A DNA stretch of 64,000 nt, taken from assembly GCA_016711295.1 (NCBI GenBank), contig JADJTE010000007.1, positions 1-64,000 on the forward strand, written 5' to 3'. A program made the position numbers and the translations under genes. The notes under the pieces are model-generated. The model saw only the letters and a program-made list of their open reading frames with translations, did no database searches and had not been told where the DNA came from. Source of the stretch: Sphingobacteriales bacterium (GTDB lineage: Bacteria > Bacteroidota > Bacteroidia > Chitinophagales > UBA2359). Positions 10,725 through 22,800 of this stretch are shown piece by piece. Numbering within the stretch: the first letter of the stretch is position 1; every line of letters begins with the position of its first letter.

Positions 10725-13700
10725 TTATTTAGCCACTACTAATTTCCCGTATTGCCATACTGCCGCGCCATTGCTTAGCGTATAGATATAAATGCCAGGC
10801 GAAAAGTAGTCTAATGCCAATTCGTGCATACCATTGCCGCGTAGCGTATGCCGATATATTTCGCGCCCGTTCAAGTTGCGTAGCTGTAGAATGCCTTCGG
10901 TCGGGTTGCCCTCGGCATCGCTTAGGTTATAATGCAGGGTTGCCGTATTGCTGGCGGGGTTGGGTACGAAGCCTATGCTTGCTGTGTTGTTTGTTTTGAA
11001 AGCCGTTTGGAAATTAGCCCCTTGTACGATTTGGTGCAGGTCGGGCAAGTCTAAGCCAAACTCGTAGCCCCTTGCGGCAAACAACAAGGTTTGGGCGCGG
11101 TAGGCGGTGGCAGTTTTGCTATATGCTATGTCAAGCAGTACGGCTTCTTCGTCGGGGCTAATATCGGCATAGCCGCGTCCTTCGGATTGCAGCGTCAATA
11201 GCAACTTATAAAAATAGTCAAAATACTCGTCGTCCTCGCGCAATTGGGGCAGTTGCGCCAAGAGTTGGGCTATTTGCGTGCTGTCGCTTTCTTCGGCTAT
11301 ATAGCTCACTTTCATGCGTTTGGCAATATTGCTGTTCATGGCATCGAGCAATTGCAGCATCGCTATTTTGTCGCCCGCGTCGGCGTATGTTATCAGCCAA
11401 CGTTTTAGGATTTGGTCGCGTTCAGGTCCTTCGGGCAGCAGCAAGGCATCTTCTACGGATATTGTCGGTGCCATTGGCGATGTCCCAGCGCAATAAATGT
11501 CGCGGTCGTAGCCATCAAAAGGAATACACACTTCAAAATTGACGTTGATAAAATCGACAAATGGGGGTATTTGCACCTGAAAATCGCGGTATTCGTAGTT
11601 GTCGCCCAAGGAAAATACGTCGGCGGGCAGCGCGACCGCCGTGCTAAACAGATTGGCGGCGGGTTGTGAGAGTTCAGGAATAGTAGCATTGCAAGACCCT
11701 TGTTGGCTTAGGGTGCCTTGTTGCCCTGCGCCTGTCCAAGGCAGCAGCGCCAATCCAAAGCCTTGGTAGTCTATGAGGTCGTTGCAGGTGATGTTTACAT
11801 TTTGGTTGTCTCCTAATTGGGCAATGGCGGCTAAGGTTTCGCGTATGGTATTGCCGTGTATGATGCCTTGGCTAAAAGCATCTACGCCCAAAATGCCAAC
11901 TGTCACCTTTTCGATGATGTTTTGGTGGCTAATATCGACCAGCGAACCCATGAGCAAAAAGCCAATCGTATTGTTGCTTAGATAGGGCGAGGTGGGCGTT
12001 ATACCTTCGTTGACCGTGCAGTTGCGTATTTTGGCATGAACACTCTGCCCCTGCAAGCCAATACCACAATGGTTAAAATGGTTGTTGGTCGAGCGTAGGT
12101 CAAAGGTCGGGTTATTGACCATGTTGCGTGCCGATAGCCCTATTCGGCAATGCTCAAAAGTACTGCCCAATACGCGCAAGTCGCGCGTTATATGGCTGCG
12201 CACACCGTATTTTTGTTGCTCAAAATTTGACTCTGTAATGATAGATACCCTGCTTCGATAGAGCAATACGCCTGTTTCGCTTTGGCTTAGGTTTTGGAAT
12301 GGGTAGCGCAGATTGTCGCTTGTTACGGTAAAATTGCCGCTTATATTGGTGGTCGTGGCGGGGTTAAACATATTAGCGATACCGATAAAACAGTTTTGGA
12401 AAGTGGCTGATTTGATATATAAATCACCGCCGCCTTGTTGGTTGCCCGTCGTGGCATTGAACAAGTCAGATAGCAGGGTAGTAGCCACGTTGTTGAGTCC
12501 AAAATCGGGCAGGGTGACTAATTCGGCTGCCATATTGTCCAAATCGTAGAGCGAGGTGGGCATGGTGGCAATGCCGACTAAGGCGTGTTCGATAACCGCA
12601 CCATTTTTGATTTCTACATACGAGCTGCTGATAAATTGCCCCAGTGCGTTTTTGGTGCTGAATTGTCGAATGCCTTGCCACATAGCTTCACATTCTTCGT
12701 TAGCCGTGTATACCCCGTCGCTCAGTACCAAGTTGGCACCTGGACGCACCACAATGCGCCCGTTAGGTCCAAAGCGGAAGTGCATATTGTTGGCTGTGAC
12801 GGCTGTGCCACTCGTCAGCGTTATGGTGCCGTTAATAAATATAGGGTCTATTTCTGTGCCCGCTGCTGCTGTCGTAAAGGGGTGTGTGCCGCCGCTGTTC
12901 CAAGTCTGGCTACTGTTAATGGTTATGTTGGGGCTGGCATCTGCTGTACCAGCAGGTACTATGGTGCCGTTGGTATCGAACCAGAGGAAGTTGCTCGGCA
13001 AATTTTGCGCTATGCAGCACTCGGCACCGTTGGGGTCGGTGCAGCAAACACCTGTGGGGTCGGCGCAGCAGGGGTCGTCCGTCACTTCGATGGTTGTTTG
13101 CCATGTTTGGTTGAGGTTGCCACATTCAGAGTTATCGCTGTTCAGTACGGCGTTGAGTGTGATGGTATAGCTACCCGCTTCGGTGGGGACAAACGTAAAT
13201 TGTTCGCAATTGGTCATAGGAATAGGGGCTGTGCCGCCGCCGCCGTCCGAGCAACTTATTTGTAGGTTGCCGTCTAACAGCCAAGTGGCATTATTATAGT
13301 TGTCGATATTAGCAAACGTAAAGGTGATAGGTGTTTCGGGGCAATAGGGCGGTGTAGGGCTGCTCGTTACTTCGATATTGCTGGTAATGGGTGCTATGAT
13401 TTCAAAACATAGCGGCGGTCCTTCTACCGAGGGTACGGTTTCGTCAGCGTCGGGATTACCTCTGGTCCGTCGCCGTCATAGATGCCGTTGTTGTTATCGT
13501 CGCCTGCCGCAAACCCATCGATGGTATAATAGCCTGGCGTAGCGAAATAGTCGGAGAGTGGAACTCGCCCAAAGTAGTAGTAGGTAGCTCGGCACTACTG
13601 AATACAAAGGTTTGGCAATTAGAGCTACCGGGTGTAGGGCTTGCTGAGGGGTCGTAGCAAATGATAAGCCCGCCAAAAGGGTAATTACCCGGTCCGGGTA

Positions 13701-13972
13701 TATCGGCGCAATCAATGGTCAGAGAACTGGGCGCAACACACATAAGACAGCAGCCGCTTGGTGCGGTTTCGCAGGTGAGGTAGCTACTAGTGGCTTCGGA
13801 TAGGCTATATGTGCTTACGTCGCCATTTTCGCTGGTGAAAGTGATGACTGGCACACCATACCAACAGAGTAGTTCTTGCTGGTTTTGTGCCACCACCTTA
13901 GTCGAAATCAGGCAAGCTTAACCCTAAGACGAGGGCAATACTTGGGGCTTTCGATAGACATATTACCCCCAT
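10725..13972 (-). CDS. Type IX-secreted right-handed beta-helix protein with sorting domain (about three indels)
   Basis: The reconstructed product is about 1080 residues. With one base removed near 13908, the start at 13972 gives a clean signal peptide ending KVVA before QNQQE. Next come Ig-like segments, a stretch with three Cys pairs (CCADPTGVCC...ECC near 13020-13080), and a right-handed parallel beta-helix (about 12850-11800, recurring short G/N-rich rungs such as NCFIGIAN and HCRIGLSARN). A helical region (about 11470-11050) leads to a type A sorting domain (FVPNPASNTATLHYN ... YGKLVVAK). Frame changes are near 13908, 13560 and 13440. Beta-helix cargo often binds or cleaves polysaccharide, but no catalytic residues can be assigned. 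A promoter lies at 14129-14160. Confidence 0.75.
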
Positions 13973-14128
13973 ATGTTATTTATAATGCGCCACGTGAGGG
14001 TGGGTTTGGGCGCGGTGCTGATGTTTTGCTACGTACATAAAGATGATGATAAGGTGATTAAATAATGAAAAAATATACTTTGAAAAGGGATTTAAGCCGT
14101 CAATTTGTGTTTGTCAATTATTATTGCT

Positions 14129-14160
14129 CAAAGATAGGGTCTTTTGCGCAAACGCCAAAA
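14129..14160 (-). promoter_or_regulatory. Bacteroidota-type promoter for the beta-helix cargo gene
   Basis: On the minus strand TTTTG, 19 bases, then TATCTTTG match the TTG-N19-TAnnTTTG consensus exactly. The implied start site is about 150 bases before the gene start at 13972. The rest of the 13973-14391 gap shows no other feature. Confidence 0.6.
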
Positions 14161-14391
14161 TATTTTTTGGCTATTGTCGGTGTTTTTTGTTAGCTGTCAT
14201 TGGCATAAAATACTGATTTACAGATTATTATGCGCGGTTGATGACTTTTTTCATCGATTTAGGTATTGATGGCGAAAAAAATTTTCTACAAAAATAAGAT
14301 GAAAAAATGATGCGTATTTGGTTTTATGCCTACGACCCACAACCCACAAGCGGAGTAGCAATTTTGCACCAAAAAATCGTATCTTTGCGCC

Positions 14392-15642
14392 ATGTCGCCC
14401 AATTACCTAACTTTGCAACAACTGAACACCTACCTGCAAGAAATGCTGTCAGAGGTGTTTGCCATGCCTTTTTGGATAGTTGCCGAAATTGCCGAACACA
14501 AGCAGGCTGCCAGCGGACACCTGTATCTGGAATTGGTCGAAAAATCGGCGGCGGGCGACACGCTCACCGCCAAGACACAAGCCGTTGTATGGTATAATAA
14601 AGGAGCAGAACTGCGCCAAAAATTTGGACCCGACCTACCGCAATTGCTCAAAAAAGGCAATAAAGTCTTGCTCAAAGTATTGATAGACTACCACCCCGTT
14701 TATGGTCTAAAACTCATAGTGCAGGATTTAGATGCATCGGTCACACTGGGCGAAATGGAGTTGCGCCGCCGCCAAACCATCGAACAATTGCAAAACGAAG
14801 GATTATCCGACCTAAACGCCCAATTGCCCCTGCCTACTGTATTGCAGCGTGTAGCGGTTATATCGTCGCCCACGGCAGCGGGATACGGCGATTTTATGAA
14901 CCATTTGCAATACAACCCCCAGCGATATGCCATACGCACTACCTTGTTTCAGTCGGCTATGCAAGGCGACGCTATGCAAGCCGAAATGTCGGTACAACTT
15001 AGAGCCATTGCCCACCGCGCCGTTGATTTTGATGCAGTAGTCATTATTAGAGGCGGCGGCAGCAAGCTCGATTTGGCGACCTACGACGATTATACCCTAT
15101 CGGCTTTGGTGGCGCAAATGCCATTGCCCATACTGACGGGCATCGGACACCAACAAGACGAATCGGTGATAGATATGGTGGCGCATACTGCTCTAAAAAC
15201 GCCTACGGCGGTTGCCGAATTTATACTACAAACCTTGCAGCAATACGAAGCAGAAGCACTCTGGTATGCCGACCAAATGCAGCGTATCGCCCAACAACGC
15301 CTGCAAACCGCCCAATATACCCTGCGTGACTGCCAAATGCGCTTGCAATACGCCTTGCGCCAAACTATACAACAACACCAATTGTTGATAGACCGTTGCG
15401 CCGATACCCTACAACGACAAACCCGCAGTACCCTACAACAACATGCCCAAAACCTCGACCACCTACAACAGCGCGTAGTCCTGCTTGACCCTATGCGGTG
15501 GCTGCAAAAGGGCTTTGTATTGCTGCGCCAAAACAACCAAACCGTTACCCGCGCCCAAGATTTTGACCCATACCAAACTGCCTCAATCCTATTTGCCGAT
15601 GGTGAGGTGCAGATAGACAAAAAAACGAATAGTGTATTGTAA
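14392..15642 (+). CDS. xseA: Exodeoxyribonuclease VII large subunit
   Basis: XseA is the catalytic subunit of exonuclease VII, which degrades single-stranded DNA from both ends during repair. The 416-residue product has an N-terminal OB-fold (about 5-100). The conserved core motifs follow: ISSPTAAGYGDF (residues 161-172), RGGGSKLDLATYDD and GIGHQQDESVIDMVAH. A Gln/Arg-rich helical region (about 290-370) precedes the C-terminal segment. A TATCTTTG box at 14380-14387 ends only four bases before the ATG, so the transcript may be leaderless. The small subunit gene xseB, often next door, is not found here; what follows is repeat DNA. Confidence 0.95.
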   Translation: MSPNYLTLQQLNTYLQEMLSEVFAMPFWIVAEIAEHKQAASGHLYLELVEKSAAGDTLTAKTQAVVWYNKGAELRQKFGPDLPQLLKKGNKVLLKVLIDYHPVYGLKLIVQDLDASVTLGEMELRRRQTIEQLQNEGLSDLNAQLPLPTVLQRVAVISSPTAAGYGDFMNHLQYNPQRYAIRTTLFQSAMQGDAMQAEMSVQLRAIAHRAVDFDAVVIIRGGGSKLDLATYDDYTLSALVAQMPLPILTGIGHQQDESVIDMVAHTALKTPTAVAEFILQTLQQYEAEALWYADQMQRIAQQRLQTAQYTLRDCQMRLQYALRQTIQQHQLLIDRCADTLQRQTRSTLQQHAQNLDHLQQRVVLLDPMRWLQKGFVLLRQNNQTVTRAQDFDPYQTASILFADGEVQIDKKTNSVL

Positions 15643-15685
15643 ATTGGATTTTAACGCTTCCTTTTTTGTGTCAAGACAAAAAAAG

Positions 15686-15841
15686 TCGCCTCTACGAGGC
15701 TTTTGTTGCTATGCGGTGTTTATTTTCTATTAGGATATCGCCTCTACGAGGCTTTTGTGGCTATGCCGTGTTTATTTTCTATTAGCATGTCGCTCCTATG
15801 GGGCTTAGAAAACGGTCTTTCTATTAGTGGTTTCTAATTTT
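15686..15841 (+). repeat. Three 52-bp direct repeats with a small palindrome
   Basis: Units begin at 15686, 15738 and 15790, a constant 52-bp spacing. Units 1 and 2 are nearly identical and contain the short inverted repeat GCCTCTACGAGGC and TGTTTATTTTCTATTAG. The third is degenerate. It follows xseA directly and is non-coding. Confidence 0.75.
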
Positions 15842-15912
15842 GAGTAAAAAATTAACGGGAATATCTGGCTTGCGCCCTTGCTACAAGGCAGCATTGACCA
15901 AAATTTGAACCC

Positions 15913-16302
15913 CTAATCATTAACCACTCCCCACTCCCCACTAACCATTACCCACTAACCACTAACCATTAACCACTAACCATTAACCATTAACCATTAC
16001 CCACTAACCATTAACCATTACCCACTAACCATTACCCACTAACCATTACCCACTAACCATTAACCACTAATCATTAACCATTAACCACTAACCACTAACC
16101 ATTACCCATTAACCATTAACCATTACCCATTAACCATTAACCATTAACCATTAACCACTAACCATTAACCACTAACCACTAACCACTAACCATTAACCAC
16201 TAACCATTAACCATTAACCATTAACCATTAACCACTAACCATTAACCATTAACCATTAACCATTAACCATTAACCATTAACCATTAACCATTAACCACTA
16301 CC
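15913..16302 (+). repeat. G-free heptamer tandem array, about 55 units of TAACCAT/TAACCAC
   Basis: The array consists of seven-base units TA(A/C)CCA(T/C) repeated with almost no interruption, ending 37 bp before the uvrA start. From 15908 to 16310 the plus strand contains no G at all, so the complementary strand has GG doublets every seven bases. The 15643-16339 gap holds nothing else besides the 52-bp repeats. Confidence 0.9.
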
Positions 16303-16339
16303 AAAAAACAGTATTACAGATTGCGCATTACCCTTTTTT

Positions 16340-19184
16340 ATGAATTACGACTTTCAATTGCCCCCCATTAGCGAAACCGAAATCGAGAACTTGGTGGTCA
16401 TAGGGGCGCGGGTGCATAACCTCAAAAACATAAGCCTAAGTATACCGCGCAACAAAATGGTGGTCATAACGGGCATTAGTGGCAGCGGCAAATCCTCGCT
16501 GGCGTTTGATACGATTTATGCCGAAGGACAACGCCGCTATATGGAGAGTTTCTCGGCATACGCCCGACAATTTATCGGTAATATGGAACGACCCGATGTA
16601 GAACATATCGGCGGACTAAGCCCCGTTATTTCCATAGAACAAAAAACAACCAATAAAAACCCGCGCTCGACCGTAGGCACGATTACCGAAATCTACGACT
16701 TTTTGCGCTTATTATTTGCCCGTGTCGGCGAAGCCTATTCGTACAATACGGGCAAAGCAATGACGCGGTTCAGCGAAGAGCAAATCATAGCCTATTTATA
16801 CGAGCATTACGCCCAACAAAAAATAATATTGCTCGCGCCTATGGTGAAAGGGCGCAAGGGGCATTACCGTGAATTGTTTGAACAAATCGGAAAACAGGGC
16901 TTTGTGACCGTGCGAATCGATGGCGAAATGCAAGAAATAAAGCCCAAAATGCAGCTCGACCGCTACAAAGTGCATGATATAGAAGTGGTGATAGACCGAC
17001 TGCCCGAGACCGAAGCGATGCGGGCGCGTTTGGCGGCATCGGTCGAAATGGCACTGAGGACAGGAAACGGCGAAATGATGATACAAACATATCCCGACGG
17101 CGAATTGCGCGGTTTTAGCAAAAAATTGATGTGTAGATACGGGGCTTGCCACGAAGAGCCTTCGCCCAACTCGTTCTCGTTCAATTCGCCTTATGGTTAT
17201 TGCCCCGACTGCAAAGGGCTGGGGTTTTTGTACGATGTAGATATAGATTTGGTCTTGCCCGACCGCAGTAAAAATATCAACCAAGGCGGCATAGCTCCGA
17301 TGGGCGAAAAACGCGATAATTTTACGTTCAAATCAGTAATAGCCCTTGCCCAAAAATACGGCATCTCCCTGACCGACCCTATCGAAAAATTGCCCGCACA
17401 GGTTTTAGACATCTTATTATACGGCACGAAAGGCGAAAAATTGAGCGTACCACTCCAATATGGCAAGGAAAAGGTCTATGAACTCGATTTTGAAGGCATT
17501 GTGCATACTATCAAACGCTTTTATACCGATAGCATGTCGTCGGACGCGATGAGACGCTGGGCAGAAGATTTTATGCACCGAAAAGAATGCCCTACTTGCA
17601 ATGGTACGCTTGCGCCGCGATTCGCTATGGTTCAAGATAGCGGGAATGAATATTGCCGAAATTGCCGACTTAGATATATCCGAGCTATACCAACGCATAG
17701 CGTATATAGAAACGCAACTGACCGACCGACAAATGGCCATTGCCCGCGATGTATTGAAAGAAATAAAAGCGCGGACGGGATTTTTGCTCAACGTGGGATT
17801 AGAATACCTTACTCTCAACCGACATACACGCACGCTGTCGGGCGGCGAATCGCAGCGCATCAGATTAGCCACGCAAATTGGCTCGCAATTGGTGGGCATT
17901 ACCTATATTTTGGACGAACCCAGCATAGGACTGCACCAACGCGACAACCACCGCCTCATAGACGCGCTACGCGAACTGACGCAAACGGGAAATACTGTCT
18001 TAGTCGTAGAACACGACCAAGATATTATGCTCGCATCAGATTATTTGATAGACATAGGTCCAGCAGCGGGCAAACATGGCGGCATCATCGTAGGCGAAGG
18101 CAAACCCGCCGACTTTGAACGACTCGACACACTAACGGCACAATACCTACGCGGAGAACGGAAAATACCCATACCCGCACAACGGCGACAAGGCACAGGG
18201 CAATATTTGGTATTGAGCGATTGCACGGGTAATAACCTAAAAAATGTAACTGTTTCGCTCCCGCTCGGCACACTTACCTGCATTACAGGCGTATCGGGCA
18301 GCGGCAAATCGTCGCTCATCAACGAAACACTATACCCCATATTGAACCGCCATATCTATCGCGCCCTCAAAAAACCCTTGCCATACGGCAGCATACAAGG
18401 CTTGGAACATATCGACAAGGTGATAGAAATAGACCAATCGCCCATAGGACGAACGCCGCGCTCTAATCCCGCTACCTATATCGGTATGTTTACGCCCATT
18501 CGCGATTTGTTTTCGACCATACCCGAAGCACAGATAAGAGGATATAAATCGGGGCGTTTTTCGTTCAATGTAGCGGGCGGTAGGTGTGACGTATGCGAGG
18601 GCGGCGGCATGCAGGTAATAGAAATGAACTTTTTGCCCGATGTATCGGTATTGTGCGAGCGTTGTTTGGGCAAACGATACAATCGCGAGACCTTAGAGGT
18701 GCGCTATCGCGGCAAATCTATCAGCGATGTGTTGGATATGACAGTCGAAGAGGCAGTCGCGTTCTTCGAACCCGTACCCAAAATATACCGAATGGCGAAA
18801 ACCTTGCTCGATGTGGGTTTGGGCTATATCACGCTGGGGCAGGCAGCTACTACGCTGTCGGGCGGCGAGGCGCAGCGCGTCAAACTTGCCGCCGAACTGC
18901 AAAAACGCGATACAGGCAAAACTATCTATATCTTAGACGAGCCGACCACAGGACTGCATTTTGAAGACATTCGCGTATTGATGCTGGTCGTCCAAAAATT
19001 AGTGGATAAGGGCAACACCGTACTCATTATCGAACACAATATAGATGTGATTAAAATTGCCGATTGGGTGATAGATATGGGACCCGAAGGCGGACGAGGT
19101 GGGGGCAGACTGCTGATAGCAGGCACGCCCGAAACCATAGCTAATTGCCCCGAAAGTTATACGGGACACTTTTTGAGGTTTTAA
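16340..19184 (+). CDS. uvrA: Excinuclease ABC subunit A (one-base deletion)
   Basis: UvrA is the dimeric ABC-type ATPase that recognises bulky DNA damage and loads UvrB in nucleotide excision repair. The reconstructed length, about 948 residues, matches the family. Visible are two Walker A motifs (GISGSGKSS, GVSGSGKSS) and two ABC signatures (LSGGESQRIRLA, LSGGEAQRVKLA). Walker B motifs include YILDEPSIGLHQRDN and YILDEPTTGLH. Zinc-binding Cys pairs occur around CPDC, CPTC and CDVC...CERC. The frame breaks at about 17605: after CPTCNGT the expected continuation RLRRDSLWFKIAG is one base out, so a single base is missing in GGTACGC. Because uvrA is so conserved this is probably a sequence error. 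Confidence 0.93.
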
Positions 19185-19335
19185 CGGCGTATAATAACCA
19201 GAGAATAAGCCAGCTAATTTTGTCGAAAGGCTTAGCGTTTAGATAAACCCTACTAAGACTTATAAAATGCTTTGAAACATCTCAATAGCCTACGATTTCA
19301 ATCGTGGGCTATTTTGCTTTGTGTATCAACTTAAG

Positions 19336-19675
19336 TAATTTTCTTTTGGGGTATGTCGACAATTTGAGGGCACAAGTAATTTTCTTTTGGGGTCATGTTG
19401 ACAATTTGAGGGCACAAGTAATTTTCTTTTGGGTCATGTCGACAATTTGAGGGCACAAGTAATTTTCTTTTGGGGTCATAGAATGACAATTTGAGGGCAC
19501 AAGTAATTTTCTTTGGGGTCATGTCGACAATTTGAGGACACAAGCAATTTTCTTCGACAATTTGAGGGCACAAGCAATTTTCTTTTGGGGTCATGTCGAC
19601 AATTTGAGGGCACAAGCAATTTTCTTTTGGGGTCATGTCGACAATTTGAGGGCACAAGCAATTTTCTTTTGGGGT
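19336..19675. repeat. 42-bp tandem repeat array, about 8.5 units
   Basis: Units of 41-44 bp share the core ATTTTCTTTTGGGGTCATG followed by TCGACAATTTGAGGGCACAA. One unit is shortened to 30 bp. Because 42 is a multiple of three, the minus strand stays open and spells a 14-residue repeat (CPQIVDMTPKENCL), but this is a by-product of the period, not a credible gene. The array sits downstream of uvrA. Confidence 0.85.
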
Positions 19676-19709
19676 CAGATTAATATTTTGCTTAGACTTA
19701 AAAAAAAAT

Positions 19710-19822
19710 GTAACTATTTAGCCTTGTAGGGGGAACTAATCGAATATGCAGCGATGTCAGGCATACTTAGATAAGTATTGCTCATTACCCCATACCCAAA
19801 ACCCTATACCCTAAATAGTTAC
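19710..19822 (+). repeat. MITE-like intergenic element, copy 2 (short form)
   Basis: A 113-bp copy with inverted ends GTAACTATTTAG / CTAAATAGTTAC, next to the 42-bp array. The internal core TCGAATATGCAGCGATGTC is shared with the copies at 25842 and 40944. Confidence 0.85.
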
Positions 19823-19891
19823 GATATTTCATTTGCTACCAATATTTTGCCCATAGCGGGATTGAGAAGTCCAAAATAGACCAAACCTTAT

Positions 19892-22800
19892 CTATTCCCG
19901 CAACCAAGGCAGCCCTATACGCCCGATATTAGGGCGATACAGCGTATAATCTGAGCTATTGACCGACTTGTTCAAGGACCAATCGGCACTAAAATAGCCA
20001 TTGCTCGACCCAAATTGAACGGCATAAGCGTTATAGTCGGCATAATTGATAAGTCCGTTGGCATCGGCATCGCCCGCATATAGCGCAAATCGGTTGCTGC
20101 CTATTGGGGCTTGCATTGCCCCGAAAGCCTGCGTATTGGCACTGCCAAAATCGTAGGTCGTTGCCGTTGTTGTACCGAGCCAAAGGGCTTGGCTGCTCAT
20201 CACCGCCAAATGATTGCGGTGCCGTACCGCTAAATAATACCAATCTGCCGTAGGCACAGCAAAATCGACCCCTTGCGCTGATGGTGCGTTGGCATCAGTA
20301 ACCCAGCCGTCGTTGAGCAACAAGGCGGCTTTCCGTGCTATTACGAGGTCGGGATAAGTAGCATCGCGCAGTTCTAACAATATCCAATCGGTAGTTGTGG
20401 CGGGCAAGTTGGCAGCCGTTGCATAGCCTTCGGTGCCATTATAAAGCCAAGGATTGCCGTTGTATGGCTGTTGTGCGGGCAATAGGTTAGCGGTGCGCAA
20501 GGCGGTACTCATACTACCAAGTAGCGAATAGGCTCCTTGTAACCACAGGCGCGGGCGCACTCGCATTGGCAATTGCTATTTATCGTTATAGGACGGTTGC
20601 GGTGCAGGTGCTACTGCCCAACTGTGTAGTATAAGTGACGACATAGCTGCCCGATGTGCTGGTAGCGGGGTCTATTTCGCCCGTTAGGTGGTCTAATTGC
20701 AAAACCCGCAGGACTGGCGGCAAATGTGCCGTAGCCGTAGCCATTTAGTTGTACTTGGCGCGGTCGCCGTTGCTACAAAGCGTATCGCAGCCATAGCTAA
20801 ACGCAGCGTTGCAAGTACTTAGCTCGCTGAACCCACAAATTTCGACATTATCAATGGCGGCATACCAATCCCAAGCATTGCCGTCGTGGTAAACCCAGCG
20901 CAGTTCGAATTGAGCGTTCAGGTGCGGGCTTATATTTAAAATGATATTTCCGGCGGGGCAGCCCCAAAACCCGCAAAATCCGCTGTTCAATTGCCATACA
21001 TTAGCCCAAATCGTGCCATTAAAGGCTTGTAGTGAGAAATTGCCGCCAATAGTATGAAAATTATAGTCGAAACTAAGCGTAGCAGAGCTATATGTCGATA
21101 GGTCGATGATGGGCGATATGAGTTGCACGGTTTCACCGCCGTCGGTGTCAAAGTGGTCGTCGTCAAAATAAGCCATACAAGTGCTGTCAATGCTATTGCC
21201 TTTGTGCGTTGTGCCTACGCGCCACCTTGCCATATTGCTTGTAGCCGTGTTGCTGCTCGTCCAGCCGCAAGGCAGTTGGCATTGGTCAAAATTTTCGAAA
21301 AAAGCCGTTTGGCAAGCGCACACTAAGGGCGGTGGTGTATAGTTGATGTCGTCGCTGCACAAAGACGGATAAGTACTATCGTATAGCGCGAGAGTGGTAG
21401 TCGTGGCTCCCGTATTCGGAATATCTGTCAGCACTACTGTTTGCGGGGAAGTGCTGCTATACGTAAAACTCTGCGTGACGCCGCCTGCCGATACCGTAAA
21501 AGGCATACCGCTGAGGCGATTATGCGACAAGCGCACTTCTAAATCGTAGGTCTGTGTCGTGGGGTTGCAATTGACTACTACGGGATTGAGCAAAGCCAAG
21601 GAAGCAGTAGTAAAGGTCGAGCTAATTTTTTCGCCCGCCGTTGTGCCGCAATAGGCTTGTACTTCTACTTCGTAGGGTGTGCAGGGTTGTAGCCCGCTTA
21701 GGTCGTAGTAGGTATTGGGGGCGGCGTTGGGTATTTCTGCCAACCAAAACGATGAACTTGACCGCTTGCAGCGCAGCGTGAATGTGATGTCGGCGGAGGT
21801 AGTAGCAACTACTAAATAGCGCATGCGAGCAGTAGTAGTAGTCAATGCCTCGCCTGCTACGCCGGAGGCTTTGGCGCGGCGTATAGAGAGCAGCGTATCT
21901 CTGCCCCAAAGTCCGCCGCCGCACTCGGTGCGTACCGATAGCTCATAATTGCTGCAAGGGCTGATGCCGTCAAAAATATAACTCGTGTCGGGTGGTGCTA
22001 CACTTAGTTCGCTTGTCCAAGTGCTGGTGCCACTCTCGCGCAGGCGTAGGCGCACCGGTAAATCGATGTTGTTCCACGATACTTTGGCACTATCCGTGTT
22101 ATAGGTGCGAATATCGTATATCGTAGGGCGTTTGCCGATAATAGATAGATTTTGGGCACTGCTCAACAAACCGCCTGCACAGTTGGCTTGTACTTGAAAA
22201 TCGTAGCCTAAGCACGGCGATAAATCTTCAAAATGCCAAACGGTATCGGTATATGCCGCTGATAGTAGCGTCCAGTCTGCCGCGCCTTGTGGTCGGTAGC
22301 GCACCGCATAAGATGGATTAAGCGCGTTAGTCCATACCAAATCGGCTTCGCTGCCCGTATAGTTGAGCAGTTTTAGTTGTGCTACGCCCTTACAAGTGCT
22401 ACAATCCGATAGGCAAGGGCGATTGGCAATACAATTTTCCATAACATCAACCGAAACAGCCGAAAATGCCGTAGCTGCCTCAGTGATGACGCTATACATG
22501 ATATTTCCCGCTGTTGCGTCGTGTCGGGCATTGATGGTATGCCCCAATTCGTGCGCCGACAGACAGCGCAAGCGGTTAAAAATCGGGCTATAATTGCGCA
22601 CTTGACAGTAGCGTTTTTCGGTACATAAACCGCCTAAATGTGCTAAACCTACGAGGTCGCTTTGGCTAAATACGCGATTGGTCCAGAATTGCGCCACATC
22701 GTAGGGCTGGGTCAGGGTATTGTTGCTGCTTTCGCCCCAAGCCGTTAGCTTGGAGACTATATTGGTGGCTACAAAACCATTACTTACGGGGTCGCAGCTG

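Noticed and set aside
19331..19661. Minus-strand frames encoding 14-residue repeats (CPQIVDMTPKENCL)
   Set aside because: They are explained by the 42-bp tandem array. Units of 41 and 44 bp change frame and there is no start region or homology.
15913..19675. Possible CRISPR arrays
   Set aside because: The repeats are contiguous without unique spacers and no cas genes are present.
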